In this document: positions 1-8,987 of the stretch, piece by piece | How the letters are laid out: every line of letters starts with the position of its first letter | How positions within the stretch are numbered: position 1 is the stretch's first letter | DNA from: Bacteroidota bacterium | GTDB lineage: Bacteria; Bacteroidota; Bacteroidia; AKYH767-A; OLB10 | NCBI GenBank assembly: GCA_016721435.1 | Contig: JADKIC010000005.1 | Span: 94,572 to 158,571 of the forward strand | Length of the DNA: 64,000 nt | Reading direction: 5' to 3' | The notes under the pieces: generated by a model | What the model saw: only the letters and a program-made list of their open reading frames with translations | The model's database searches: none | Told to the model about the DNA's origin: nothing | Program-made: the position numbers and the translations under genes

Positions 1-290
1 GATACATTGATATACTTGAGATACATTGATATACTTGAGATACATTGAGATACTTGAGATACATTGATATACTTGAGATACATTGAGATACATTGATATA
101 CTTGAGATACATTGATATACTTGAGATACATTGATATACTTGAGATACATTGATATACTTGAGATACATTGATATACTTGAGATACATTGATATACTTGA
201 GATACATTGATATACTTGAGATAAATTGAGATACTTGAGATACTTGAGATACATTGATATACTTGAGATACACTGACCTTCGTTGATGTT
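1..290. repeat. AT-rich tandem array, 19-bp unit
   Basis: About fifteen copies of a 19-bp unit, GATACATTGATATACTTGA, built from two related half-units (GATACATTGA and TATACTTGA/GATACTTGA). Some copies keep only one half-unit, so the array has a two-level structure. It starts at the window edge, so its true length is unknown. No gene is visible. It lies about 480 bp upstream of the efflux operon. Confidence 0.9.
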
Positions 291-499
291 CGATGTAGAT
301 TAATATACTTGGTGTGCATTAGTGTGGATTTGTAAATATAGATTTGGGCACTTCAAAACATATTGATATTTTTTCATGGATGTACTTTTCATTTTATACT
401 TTATACCACTCACCTCCATGTATTCCATGTTACCTCTATGAAACCTCAGGCCTTCCAAAGTACCTTTTGATTCTCCATGTATCCCCATCAATCCCTTGT

Positions 500-730
500 C
501 TCCCATATAAATCCATGTCTACTCTTGTCTCCTCATATATCCAGGTCTCCCCTAGTATATCTAAGTATATCCAAGTATCCCCAAGTTTATCCAGGTCTCC
601 CCAATTATATCCAAGTCTCCCTAAGTATCCCCAAGTTTATCCAAGTCTCCCCAAGTATATCCAAGTCTCCCCAAGTATATCCAAGTCTCCCAAAGTATAT
701 CCATTTATATCCAAGTATTTCATTGTACTT
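500..730. repeat. Degenerate tandem array, 20-bp unit, inverted relative of the first
   Basis: About ten diverged copies of TATATCCAAGTCTCCCCAAG. The reverse complement of the 1-290 unit (CAAGTATATCAATGTATCT) aligns well with CAAGTATATCCAAGTCTCCC, so the two arrays look like one family in opposite orientation, this one richer in C. Translation of the array gives Pro/Ser/Tyr-rich open frames that I do not regard as genes. The 291-499 spacer holds nothing recognisable apart from decaying repeat-like words from about 460. Confidence 0.8.
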
Positions 731-770
731 TTTTCCCCTGTTCTCCTTATCTTAGCCAAAACGAATAATT

Positions 771-1826
771 ATGCGTGCCAAAACTTTTATCATCATCCTA
801 CTCGTGATCGGGGCTTTGTTCCTTATTAAGAAGTTTTTGCTTCCATCTGAACAAACACCGGCCGGTGGTCAGGGAAGAGGTGCTCCTGTGGCGGTGGATG
901 TGAAGATCATTACACCAGTGATTTTCGATGAAGTGGTGCAAAGTACCGGAACAATTCTCGCCAATGAAGAAGTAACCCTGAAAGCGGAAGTTGCAGGTCG
1001 AATTACAAAATTGCTCATCAAGGAGGGCGGGAAAGTAAAGAGAGGAGATTTATTAGTTAAGATTAACGATGCTGAACTTCGTGCTCAACTTTCAAAAGTA
1101 GCCTCCGGTTTAAAACTGGCGGAGCAACGATTAGAACGCAATAAGAAACTATTGACGATTGAAGGAATCAGTCGTGAAGAATACGATGTTCTGCAAACAG
1201 AAGTGGAATCGCTTAAAGCGGAGAAAGATGTGATCCTTGCTCAAATTGATAAAACAGAAATCCGGGCACCCTTCAATGGTGTGCTTGGATTAAAACAAAT
1301 TAGCGAAGGAGCCTATGTCACCAGCTTGCAGGATATTATTACTTTACAACAATTAGATCCGCTTAAACTCGAATTTAGTATTCCTGAAAATTATTTAGGA
1401 AGAATAAAAACAGGAGATACCGTAGCCTATAGCCTTAGCGGTCAAAGTTCTTCCTACACTGGAACAGTGTATGCCATTGAACCTGGTGTAAATGCCGGAA
1501 GCAGAAGTATCAACATCCGCGCCTATTGCTCCAATACCTCTTCGCAAGTGTTACCGGGAGCCTTCGCACGCGTAAAACTCCGGCTTTCTTCATCGAATTC
1601 CCTATTGGTGCCTACACAAGCTATTGTACCTGTACTTAAAGGAAAGCAACTATTTATTGTAAGATCGGGTAAAGCCGATACCGTTACTGTAAGTACAGGA
1701 GTCAGGAATGATACAGCCATACAGATTCTTAGCGGGCTCACTGCGGGTGATACCGTTATCATCACCGGACTCCTTCAGCTTCGTCCGGGAAGCGAAATTA
1801 AATTGAGAAATAAGAGCACGCTTTAA
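771..1826 (+). CDS. RND efflux periplasmic adaptor (HlyD/AcrA family)
   Basis: Membrane fusion protein joining an inner-membrane RND pump to an outer-membrane channel. The 351 residues start with a membrane anchor (about 5-24). Then come a lipoyl-like half (about 65-100, with the KEGGKVKRGDLL signature), a coiled-coil hairpin (about 105-160), the returning lipoyl half with APFNGVLG (about 166), and beta-barrel and membrane-proximal domains to the end. Length and order fit the family. It is first in an operon with the pump two bases downstream and the TolC-like channel after that. Substrate cannot be told from sequence. The start ATG lies just after the repeat array, so the promoter must lie in or beside that array. 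Confidence 0.93.
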   Translation: MRAKTFIIILLVIGALFLIKKFLLPSEQTPAGGQGRGAPVAVDVKIITPVIFDEVVQSTGTILANEEVTLKAEVAGRITKLLIKEGGKVKRGDLLVKINDAELRAQLSKVASGLKLAEQRLERNKKLLTIEGISREEYDVLQTEVESLKAEKDVILAQIDKTEIRAPFNGVLGLKQISEGAYVTSLQDIITLQQLDPLKLEFSIPENYLGRIKTGDTVAYSLSGQSSSYTGTVYAIEPGVNAGSRSINIRAYCSNTSSQVLPGAFARVKLRLSSSNSLLVPTQAIVPVLKGKQLFIVRSGKADTVTVSTGVRNDTAIQILSGLTAGDTVIITGLLQLRPGSEIKLRNKSTL

Positions 1827-1828
1827 AT

Positions 1829-4800
1829 ATGAACCTGCCTTCAATAAGTATTAACCGTCCCGTGCTTGCGATAGTGATGTCGCTGTTGATTATTCTATTT
1901 GGTGGGATTGGATTTAACTTTCTTGGCGTCCGCGAATATCCGTCTATTGATCCGCCTGTTATCACCGTACGTACCGGTTATGCGGGTGCTAATGCAGATG
2001 TGGTGGAGTCTCAGATCACTGAACCGCTGGAGAAAGCCATCAATGGAATTGCAGGTATTCGTACTATATCTTCGGCGAGCAATCTGGGCAGCAGTGTTAT
2101 TACCGTTGAATTCGATCTGGAAGTCGGTCTCGAAGCTGCTGCTAATGATGTACGCGATAAAGTCTCACAGGCAGTTCGCAACCTTCCACAGGATATTGAC
2201 GCTTTGCCGACAGTAACGAAGAGCGATGCCAACTCTGATGCGATTATCTCCCTCACAGTACAGAGCGACACCAGAAATGTGCTTGAGTTAAGTGATTTTG
2301 CAGAAAATGTTATCGCAGAGCGGCTGCAGACTATCCCCGGTGTAAGCACCATCCAGATTTGGGGACAGAAGAGATATGCCATGCGCTTGTGGCTGGACCC
2401 TGCTCGTCTTGCTTCTTTCCGTCTAACGCCTCTGGATGTACGAAATGCATTGGAAAAAGAGAATGTAGATCTTCCGGGTGGTAAAGTGGTTGGAAACAGC
2501 TCCGAGCTTACTGTGAAAACCATTGGTCGACTCACTTCTGAAGCGGAATTCAATGACCTGATCATTAAAAGCGAAGGGAATAACATAATTCGCCTCAAAG
2601 ATGTGGGGTATGCCACATTGGGACCGGAAAACGAGGAAACAATTTTAAAGAACAATGGTATTCCCATGGTGGCCTGCGCTATTGTACCTCAACCGGGCTC
2701 GAATTACATTGACATAGCCGATGAATTTTACAAAAGGCTGGAACAAATTAAAAAAGATATTCCTTCCGATTTAAAAATTGGTCTTGCACTTGATAATACC
2801 CGCTTTGTCAGAAATTCTGTAAAGGAAGTAGAAGAAACTTTGCTCATCGCCATTTTACTTGTGGTGTTGATTATTTTCCTGTTCTTCCGCGATTGGCTCA
2901 TTGCCCTGCGCCCGCTGATTGACATTCCCGTTTCCTTGATTGGCGCTTTCTTCATCATGTACCTTTTCGGTTTTTCCATCAATGTACTCACTCTCCTGGC
3001 CATCGTACTTGCTACCGGATTAGTAGTGGATGATGGCATTGTGGTGACTGAGAATATCTTTAAAAAGTAGAAAAAGGAATGAGTCCTTTGGAAGCTGCCC
3101 ATAAAGGGTCGGCTGAAATATTTTTTGTCGTTATCTCTACTTCCATTACACTGGCAGCTGTGTTTCTACCGGTGATTTTCATGGAAGGGTTTGTTGGAAG
3201 ACTATTTCGCGAATTTGGGATTGTACTCTCGGGTGCGGTGCTGATTTCTGCTTTTGTAAGTCTCACGCTTACGCCTATGCTCAATGCGCGCCTTATCCGC
3301 AAGAATCAGAAACATAGTCGCTTTTATGAAAGGACGGAACCCTTCTTCCGTAAACTGGATGACAACTACCGGAACTCCTTGCAGCAATTCATGAAGAAAC
3401 GCTATATGGCCTGGGTAGTACTGGGCCTGGTAACAGGAATGATATTTCTTTTCGGAGGGATGTTAAAGAAAGAACTCGCTCCGTTAGAAGACAGGAATTG
3501 GTTTAGATTGCTCGTGACTGCACCTGAAGGAGCTTCTTTCGAGTACACCGACAAATTCATGAATTCCGTTGCGGACATGATCATGGATTCTGTTCCGGAA
3601 AGACGTATATGCCTTACCGTTACTGCACCGGGATTTGCCGGCTCAGGGGCTGTGAATACGGGATTTGGTCGTATCGTACTCACTACTCCTGATGAACGAA
3701 AGCGCAGTCAGCAGCAAATCGTAGATCAGGTCAGTGCTTTCACGCGGTCTTTTCCGGCAGCACGAACATTCGTTGTTCAGGAGCAGACGTTATCTGCAGG
3801 AGGTGGTCCGAGAGGTAGCCTTCCCGTTCAGTTCGTCATCCAAAATTCTGATTTTGAAAAACTGAAAGCGGTGATTCCGGTGTTCATGAAAGAAATAAAT
3901 AGCAATCCCGTATTTCAGGGCAGTGATGTCAACCTGAAATTTAATAAACCGGAATTGCAGGTGAGTATCGATCGGGAGAAGGCACGCATGCTGGGGGTAT
4001 CCATGCTGGATGTTGCGCAAACATTACAACTTGCGTTCAGCGGACAGCGCTTCGCTTATTTTCAGCGACAAGGAAAACAATACCAGGTAATCGGACAATT
4101 TGACCGCGCCAACAGGGATGAGCCTACTGACCTTCGTATGATCTATCTCCGAAATGATAAAGGAGAGTTGGTCCAATTAGACAATGTGGTGAAGTTGGAA
4201 GAGCAAAGCAGTCCGCCACAACTTTATCATTACAATCGTTTTAAGGCCGCCACTCTCAGTGCAGGACTTGCGCCCGGAAGTACCATCGGCGATGGTGTTG
4301 AAGCCATGAACAGAATTGCAGAGAAAGTACTGGATGAAAGTTTTAGTACTGAACTTACCGGTGCCAGCAGGGACTATGCGGAAAGTTCTTCCAATGCTCT
4401 TTATGCATTTATGCTGGCACGGTTATTATTTATCTTATCCTTGCTGCACAATTTGAAAGTTTCATAGATCCATTGATTATCATGCTTACCGTACCATTGG
4501 CTTTAGGAGGTGCCGTTTTTCTTTATGGTATTTTAATCTGACATTAAATATTTTCAGTCAGATCGGCATGATCATGCTTATCGGTTTAGTGACCAAGAAT
4601 GGTATCATGATTGTGGAATTCGCGAATAAGATCCGTGAATCGAAAAAGTAAAATGGATGCTATCCTTGAAGCTTCTGCTTTACGTCTGCGACCAATTCTT
4701 ATGACTAGCCTTGCAACGATGTTGGGGGCTCTACCCATTGCTTTGGCTTTAGGAGCAGGGGCAAGAAGCAGAATTCCTTTGGGAGTAGTGATTATAGGTG

Positions 4801-4889
4801 GACTACTGTTCGCTTTGATATTAACCCTTTATGTTATCCCGGTTATTTATACATACTTAAGTCGAAAAAAAGATGTGTCAAACGGATAG
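1829..4889 (+). CDS. RND efflux pump, inner-membrane subunit (AcrB/MexB-like), frameshifted
   Basis: Proton-driven drug/metabolite exporter of the HAE1/AcrB family. TM1 (about residues 10-30), the porter domain start (GVREYPSIDPPVI) and the proton-relay helix VVDDGIVVTEN (counterpart of AcrB Asp407/Asp408) are visible, and the last TM block ends in LYVIPVIYTYL. The reading frame is broken at least four times: near 3066 (A-run, one base lost), near 4415 (GGCACGG, one lost), near 4530, and near 4648 (A-run, one gained or two lost). Across each break homology continues at once in another frame, e.g. ILAAQFESFIDPLIIML then NIFSQIGMIMLIGLVTKNG. Corrected length is about 1,020 residues, normal for the family. 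Sequencing error is likelier than a dead gene. It lies between adaptor and channel genes. Confidence 0.9.
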
Positions 4890-4894
4890 GAGGT
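4888..4894 (+). promoter_or_regulatory. Strong Shine-Dalgarno site before the channel gene
   Basis: AGGAGGT lies seven bases before the ATG at 4902 and overlaps the stop codon of the pump gene. Such a full anti-SD match is unusual for Bacteroidota, where starts are usually A-rich; it suggests re-initiation coupled to the pump's end. Confidence 0.6.
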
Positions 4895-4901
4895 ATATTT
4901 T

Positions 4902-6208
4902 ATGAAGCATTATAAAGTTCATATCAAAAATTCACTGTTGCTCTACCTGATCATTGGCTGTACCACTGTTCAAGCTCAGGAATCCTTGCTATTGAAAGAT
5001 GCCATCACTATCACTTTGGAGAAAAATTATGATGTTCAGGTAGCGAAGTTGACCTCCCGGCAAGCGGAGATAAATAATTCAGCTGGCGAAGCCGGTATGC
5101 TGCCGGTGGTGTCATTGGATGGTAATTACTCCAAGACAGATCTTAATTTGAAGCAGAACCTTGCAGATGGAAGAGTGATTGAGCAAGACGGGGCTGCGTC
5201 AACGTTATACAATGCAAGCGCCGGATTAAACTGGATACTTTTTGATGGATTAACCATGTTTGCCAGGAAGGAAAGACTTGGCAGTTTTGCTGAAGAATCC
5301 AGGCTCACCATGAAATTGCAAATGGAAGGGGCTATTCAACAGGTCATCGCCGCCTATTTTGCAGTAAAGGTTGAAGAAGAAAATCTGAAAACATTGGCAG
5401 CCTTGCTGAAGGTGGATAGCATTCGCGTTGTTCTCGCTGAAGCCCGTCTGGAAGCAGGCAACGGATCGAAACCGGCTGTCTTGCAAGCCAAACTGGAGCA
5501 AAATCTCCACCTTGCACAACAGCTGGAGAGAAAATCTGCTCTGCTGACTCAGATGGAAAACCTGAACATCCTCCTTGGAAGAGATCCTCTATCCTATTCA
5601 CTGCAACAGATAGCATAGTTATAGGGTCAGTTGCAATTGATGAAAGTTCCCGCAACAATGATCTGCGACTACGGCTGGCTGAACAACAGAAACGTACAGC
5701 CTTTCAATGGCTCCAAGAAAACAAAGGAGCACGATGGCCGGTATTGACTTTAAATGCAGACTATAGTTTCAATAAAACGGAAAATGAAGCCGGCTTTCTA
5801 TTGGAAAATCAAAATTTTGGTCCCGGGATTGGATTGAACTTTCGTTGGAATATTTTCAATGGTTTTAGAACGAATAGACTTATCAAAAATGCTGAGCTCA
5901 ACCTGCAAATTGCGGAGACGATGCAAATGGAAGTATTAAGTATCCGCCAGCAAGCTGAGAAAAAATTAATACGGGAATTCAACGACCGGATAAGCATGAT
6001 TGCATTGGAAGAACAAAGCAGCATAATGGCAGCCGAAAATCTTAACATTGTTTTGGAACGTTTACGCTCAGGACTAAGCACATCCCTCGAAATTCAGGAA
6101 GCACAACGTAGTTATCAGGATGCGGTTGGCAGACTTCTGACAGCAAAGTACAATGCAAAAATAGCAGAGACGGAGATTTTACGATTAAAAGGTGAATTGT
6201 TAAAATAA
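4902..6208 (+). CDS. TolC-like outer-membrane efflux protein, one frameshift
   Basis: Outer-membrane channel of the tripartite pump. A signal peptide ends in VQAQE (about residues 1-25), followed by the duplicated OEP alpha-helical/beta-strand pattern: the first repeat has GLNWILFDGLTMFARKERLG and the second GIGLNFRWNIFNGFRTNRL. The frame slips near 5600. The first segment ends at 5618, but the other frame reads on as SIVIGSVAIDESSRNNDLRL and joins the 5744-6208 segment without a gap. Corrected length is about 435 residues, normal for the family. It is last in the efflux operon and is followed by a terminator. Confidence 0.9.
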
Positions 6209-6313
6209 CTTCAATAAAGTTATGCATTTAAGGATTATTACAACTTTTAATTTTCAAGCATGATGAACTCCGTTGCAGGGCTGAAAATTTTTAAACTAGC
6301 ATTCTATAAATGA

Positions 6314-6347
6314 AAAAGCCCTGCACTCCATTGTGTACAGGGCTTTT
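6314..6347. terminator. Bidirectional rho-independent terminator
   Basis: Perfect 10-bp stem AAAAGCCCTG / CAGGGCTTTT with a 14-base loop. The A and T ends make it work on both strands. It sits between the channel gene (plus) and the OmpA-type gene (minus), which converge here. Confidence 0.85.
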
Positions 6348-6362
6348 CAAATGAGAATAAGT

Positions 6363-7205
6363 TTATTGTTTCGGTTCCATCAGCTTAAAGAACTGATCGA
6401 GTTGAGGAAGAATGACGATGCGCGTTCTGCGGTTTTTCGCACGGCCATCGGCACTGGTATTCGGTGCAACAGAGATGTATTCGCTTCTGCCTGCTGCAAT
6501 GATGCGCGTTGGATCTACACCATACGTCTTTTGCAGCACGCGAACAACTGCGGTAGCTCTTAAAACGCTGAGGTCCCAGTTATCTTTAATAGTAGCAGTT
6601 GCAATGGATTTGTTATCTGTATGACCTTCTACCATAAATTGAACATCGGGCTGTCCTTTTATGACAGTAGCTACCTTTCCAAGTACTTCTTTTGCTTTCG
6701 GCATAATATCATAGCTACCACTGCGGAAGAGCATCTTATCGGAAATGCTGATAAACACCGCGCTTCCTTCTACTTTAATATTTACATCTTCATCATTAAC
6801 ATCTTTGAGCTCACCTTTTAGATTCAATACTAAAGCCATATTCAAAGAATCCTTTCTTGCCATCGCCGTTTGTAAATCCTTGATATATGTGTCCTTTGAA
6901 TTGATATTTTCAAGTGACTTACGGATACTCTCCGCCTGCGATGCGCTGATCACTGACATGTCGCTCAATTGTTTCAACATGGTGGTGCTATTTGCTTTTG
7001 CATCTGCCAATTCCTTCTCCAATTTCTGCAAATCACCAATCTGTTTGTTTTTCTCCGCTAAACAGCGCTGTAAATTTGACTCGGTCGTATCGAAATCTGC
7101 TTTCAATTTAGTATATTGATCTACTTGATTGTTATACTTCTTACGACTAACACATCCGGACGCCATAATGGCAACGAGGATAAACACTGATACTATTCGT
7201 AACAT
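6363..7205 (-). CDS. OmpA-family peptidoglycan-binding lipoprotein
   Basis: 280 residues. A lipoprotein signal with lipobox IMASGC (Cys18) leads into a predicted coiled coil (about 25-110, many Lys/Leu/Glu heptads). The OmpA C-terminal domain (about 160-270) carries VEGHTDN, DLSVLRATAVVRVL, AAGRSEY and KNRRTRIVI, which bind the diaminopimelate peptide. Likely role: lipid anchor in one membrane, peptidoglycan contact by the C-terminus. It stands alone, facing the efflux operon across a shared terminator. A possible -7 box lies at 7234-7241. Confidence 0.92.
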   Translation of the reverse strand: MLRIVSVFILVAIMASGCVSRKKYNNQVDQYTKLKADFDTTESNLQRCLAEKNKQIGDLQKLEKELADAKANSTTMLKQLSDMSVISASQAESIRKSLENINSKDTYIKDLQTAMARKDSLNMALVLNLKGELKDVNDEDVNIKVEGSAVFISISDKMLFRSGSYDIMPKAKEVLGKVATVIKGQPDVQFMVEGHTDNKSIATATIKDNWDLSVLRATAVVRVLQKTYGVDPTRIIAAGRSEYISVAPNTSADGRAKNRRTRIVILPQLDQFFKLMEPKQ

Positions 7206-7233
7206 AATTTTATTTGGTTTTTAAATCAGAAGG

Positions 7234-7241
7234 CAAAGTTA
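7234..7241 (-). promoter_or_regulatory. Possible Bacteroidota -7 box for the OmpA-type gene
   Basis: On the minus strand TAACTTTG fits TAnnTTTG and lies about 28 bp before the ATG. A TTG at 7264-7266 is 22 bp upstream, slightly far for a -33 element. The rest of 7242-7480 shows nothing clear. Confidence 0.4.
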
Positions 7242-7480
7242 CGACAATGAAAATCATCTTTTGCAAATGGAATTAAACTTAAAACCAACAGCTAAGTATT
7301 GGTTCAATAATCTACAAAACAGACCTTTATGGCATGAATTAACAAACAAATCAATGGCATAAACACTACCATGACCTTATGATTAATCTCATTGAATTAA
7401 GAAATGCCGAAATAGTTGCATCTGTTTACCACCTTAAAATATTAATTTAAAAAACACTTCCTGATCCTTTGTGGAGTTAC

Positions 7481-8194
7481 TTATTCGTCCTTCTCCAATA
7501 ACAACTGCGACTTCAAATACATGGCATTTCGTCCCCGCTGAAATGTTTTGGATAAGAAATCAAGGTCGTTAGTATACGCGAGTGAGGTATTTAAAAGATC
7601 CAATTCCTGCTCCGACCAGGGCTCATGCGACCGGGGATGTTCTTTACGAATTTTCATCACCGCAGGAGTCAAATCATTTCCTTTCTTAATAATACCAATT
7701 GAAAAAATCAGTTCTTCCAATCTTCTAACCGCGGCATCGGATAGCTTATTGTAAGCGGCTTGATTGAAGAAGGGATGCTCAGATACATCAACACCGAAAT
7801 CCTCCTCCACTTGTTTCTCAAAATAATCATCGATCTGAACCCGAAGTATATTTCTGAACTTTCTATCGATACTTTGAAATAGGTGGTGGTTCTTGATATC
7901 ATTAAATTTTGCGGCATGACTTCCCAGCAGAAATTTAGTTACCATAGCGGAGGAAGCTTTCAGTCCTTGATTTTTAATCAACATTCTCAATTCTTCAATT
8001 TGCTCGTTGCTAACAAGGCTTGCACCGGAAACGGAGGATAATGCATCGCTCCCCTCATCCGCTTTCGCCAAGGCCCAATGCAGCATATTTCGGACCGACT
8101 CTTCGTTCAGAATTTCATCAGAACAGACTTCTCCTGTCACAGGATTACAGCCATTGAGTAAGGCTTCAATTATTTGTTTGTGGGGATTCATCAT
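7481..8194 (-). CDS. Unknown protein with N-terminal NPVTGE motif and C-terminal PW helix-turn-helix-like domain
   Basis: 237 residues, no signal peptide or membrane segment. The first 40 residues (IIEALLNGCNPVTGEVCSDE) resemble a short motif I recall near bacterial helicase-type proteins. The last 55 (HPRSHEPWSEQELDLLNTSL onward) look like a small Myb/helix-turn-helix-like fold that often ends DNA-metabolism proteins. The middle is mostly charged helices with no recognised catalytic motif. It is on the same strand as recQ, with a reductase gene between them. A DNA-binding role is inference only. Position 8194 is the first of two adjacent ATG codons (MMNP), so the start could be three bases shorter. 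Confidence 0.75.
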   Translation of the reverse strand: MMNPHKQIIEALLNGCNPVTGEVCSDEILNEESVRNMLHWALAKADEGSDALSSVSGASLVSNEQIEELRMLIKNQGLKASSAMVTKFLLGSHAAKFNDIKNHHLFQSIDRKFRNILRVQIDDYFEKQVEEDFGVDVSEHPFFNQAAYNKLSDAAVRRLEELIFSIGIIKKGNDLTPAVMKIRKEHPRSHEPWSEQELDLLNTSLAYTNDLDFLSKTFQRGRNAMYLKSQLLLEKDE

Positions 8195-8313
8195 CTATTT
8201 TTACTTTTTTAAAGTCTATCACTTTTCTGATATAAATACATAGACACATTATTTTATGGCGTATTGCAAAATCGTTGATAGTTCAAACTTTGTGTACATC
8301 AATATTATTTTGA

Positions 8314-8847
8314 TTATGTAGTTGAACGCTTGTAATGAAGTTGTACTAACCCTTTGTCAAACTTTTTTACCGAAACAAGTTCTAAATTTTGTTCAGGTCT
8401 TCCATCTTTGAAAAGTCGTGTTCCGCTACCCACCAATATTGGAATAACGGAAATAATAAACTCGTCAATAAGGTTATCTTTTAGAAGTTCATTGACTATT
8501 TCGGCACCACCGTCACAAAAAATATTTTTCCCATTCTCCGATTTTAGCCGGTCAACAAGTGATTTAAGATTACCGGTGTAAAATTTTACTGATCCTATGG
8601 TTGGCCTTGGTGTCCTTGTAATAATATAGGCGTCTTTATCGGTGTGTGGAAAGTCAACACCCATGGATAGTACCTTATCATAAGTTTTACGCCCAACAAT
8701 AACCGTGTCCACAGTTTTTACGAAGTCTGCGTAACCGTAGTCTTGTCCTTCTTCCTCGACAATTGAAAGAAAATCAAGATCATCATTTGGTTTGGCAATA
8801 TAGCCATCTAAACTAACTGCAATGTATACTATTACTTTTCTGCTCAC
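8314..8847 (-). CDS. Dihydrofolate-reductase-fold protein (RibD C-terminal family)
   Basis: 177-residue cytosolic reductase-like protein. N-terminal KVIVYIAVSLDGYIAKPNDD, the DTVIVGRKTYD strand-loop and the C-terminal GSGTRLF motif mark the RibD_C/DHFR-like family that binds NADPH. The true substrate of such stand-alone members is generally unknown; trimethoprim-insensitive DHFR activity has been reported for some relatives, but it cannot be inferred here. The gene is complete and lies between the unknown protein and recQ on the same strand. Confidence 0.88.
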   Translation of the reverse strand: MSRKVIVYIAVSLDGYIAKPNDDLDFLSIVEEEGQDYGYADFVKTVDTVIVGRKTYDKVLSMGVDFPHTDKDAYIITRTPRPTIGSVKFYTGNLKSLVDRLKSENGKNIFCDGGAEIVNELLKDNLIDEFIISVIPILVGSGTRLFKDGRPEQNLELVSVKKFDKGLVQLHYKRSTT

Positions 8848-8987
8848 CTTAATTCGTTATGCCTGTTATTAATATTGCCAACATCATCTACCTTGCCTGA
8901 AAACAATCTACAATTACCCAAATGGGTTTTCGAGATTACTATCCACGACCTTGCGTTTAATTCTTTCAATTCCTTTCATCTTTATAC

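Noticed and set aside
1..290. CRISPR-like array
   Set aside because: Units are contiguous with no unique spacers, and the unit is only 19 bp.
344..829. Open frames of 161 and 92 codons rich in Pro, Ser and Tyr
   Set aside because: They translate the tandem array itself; periodic peptide, no start signal, overlap each other and the adaptor gene start.
8914..8979. 21-codon ORF after recQ
   Set aside because: Peptide looks plausible (IERIKRKVVDSNLENPFG), but too short and without support; mentioned only as a possible lost tail of recQ.
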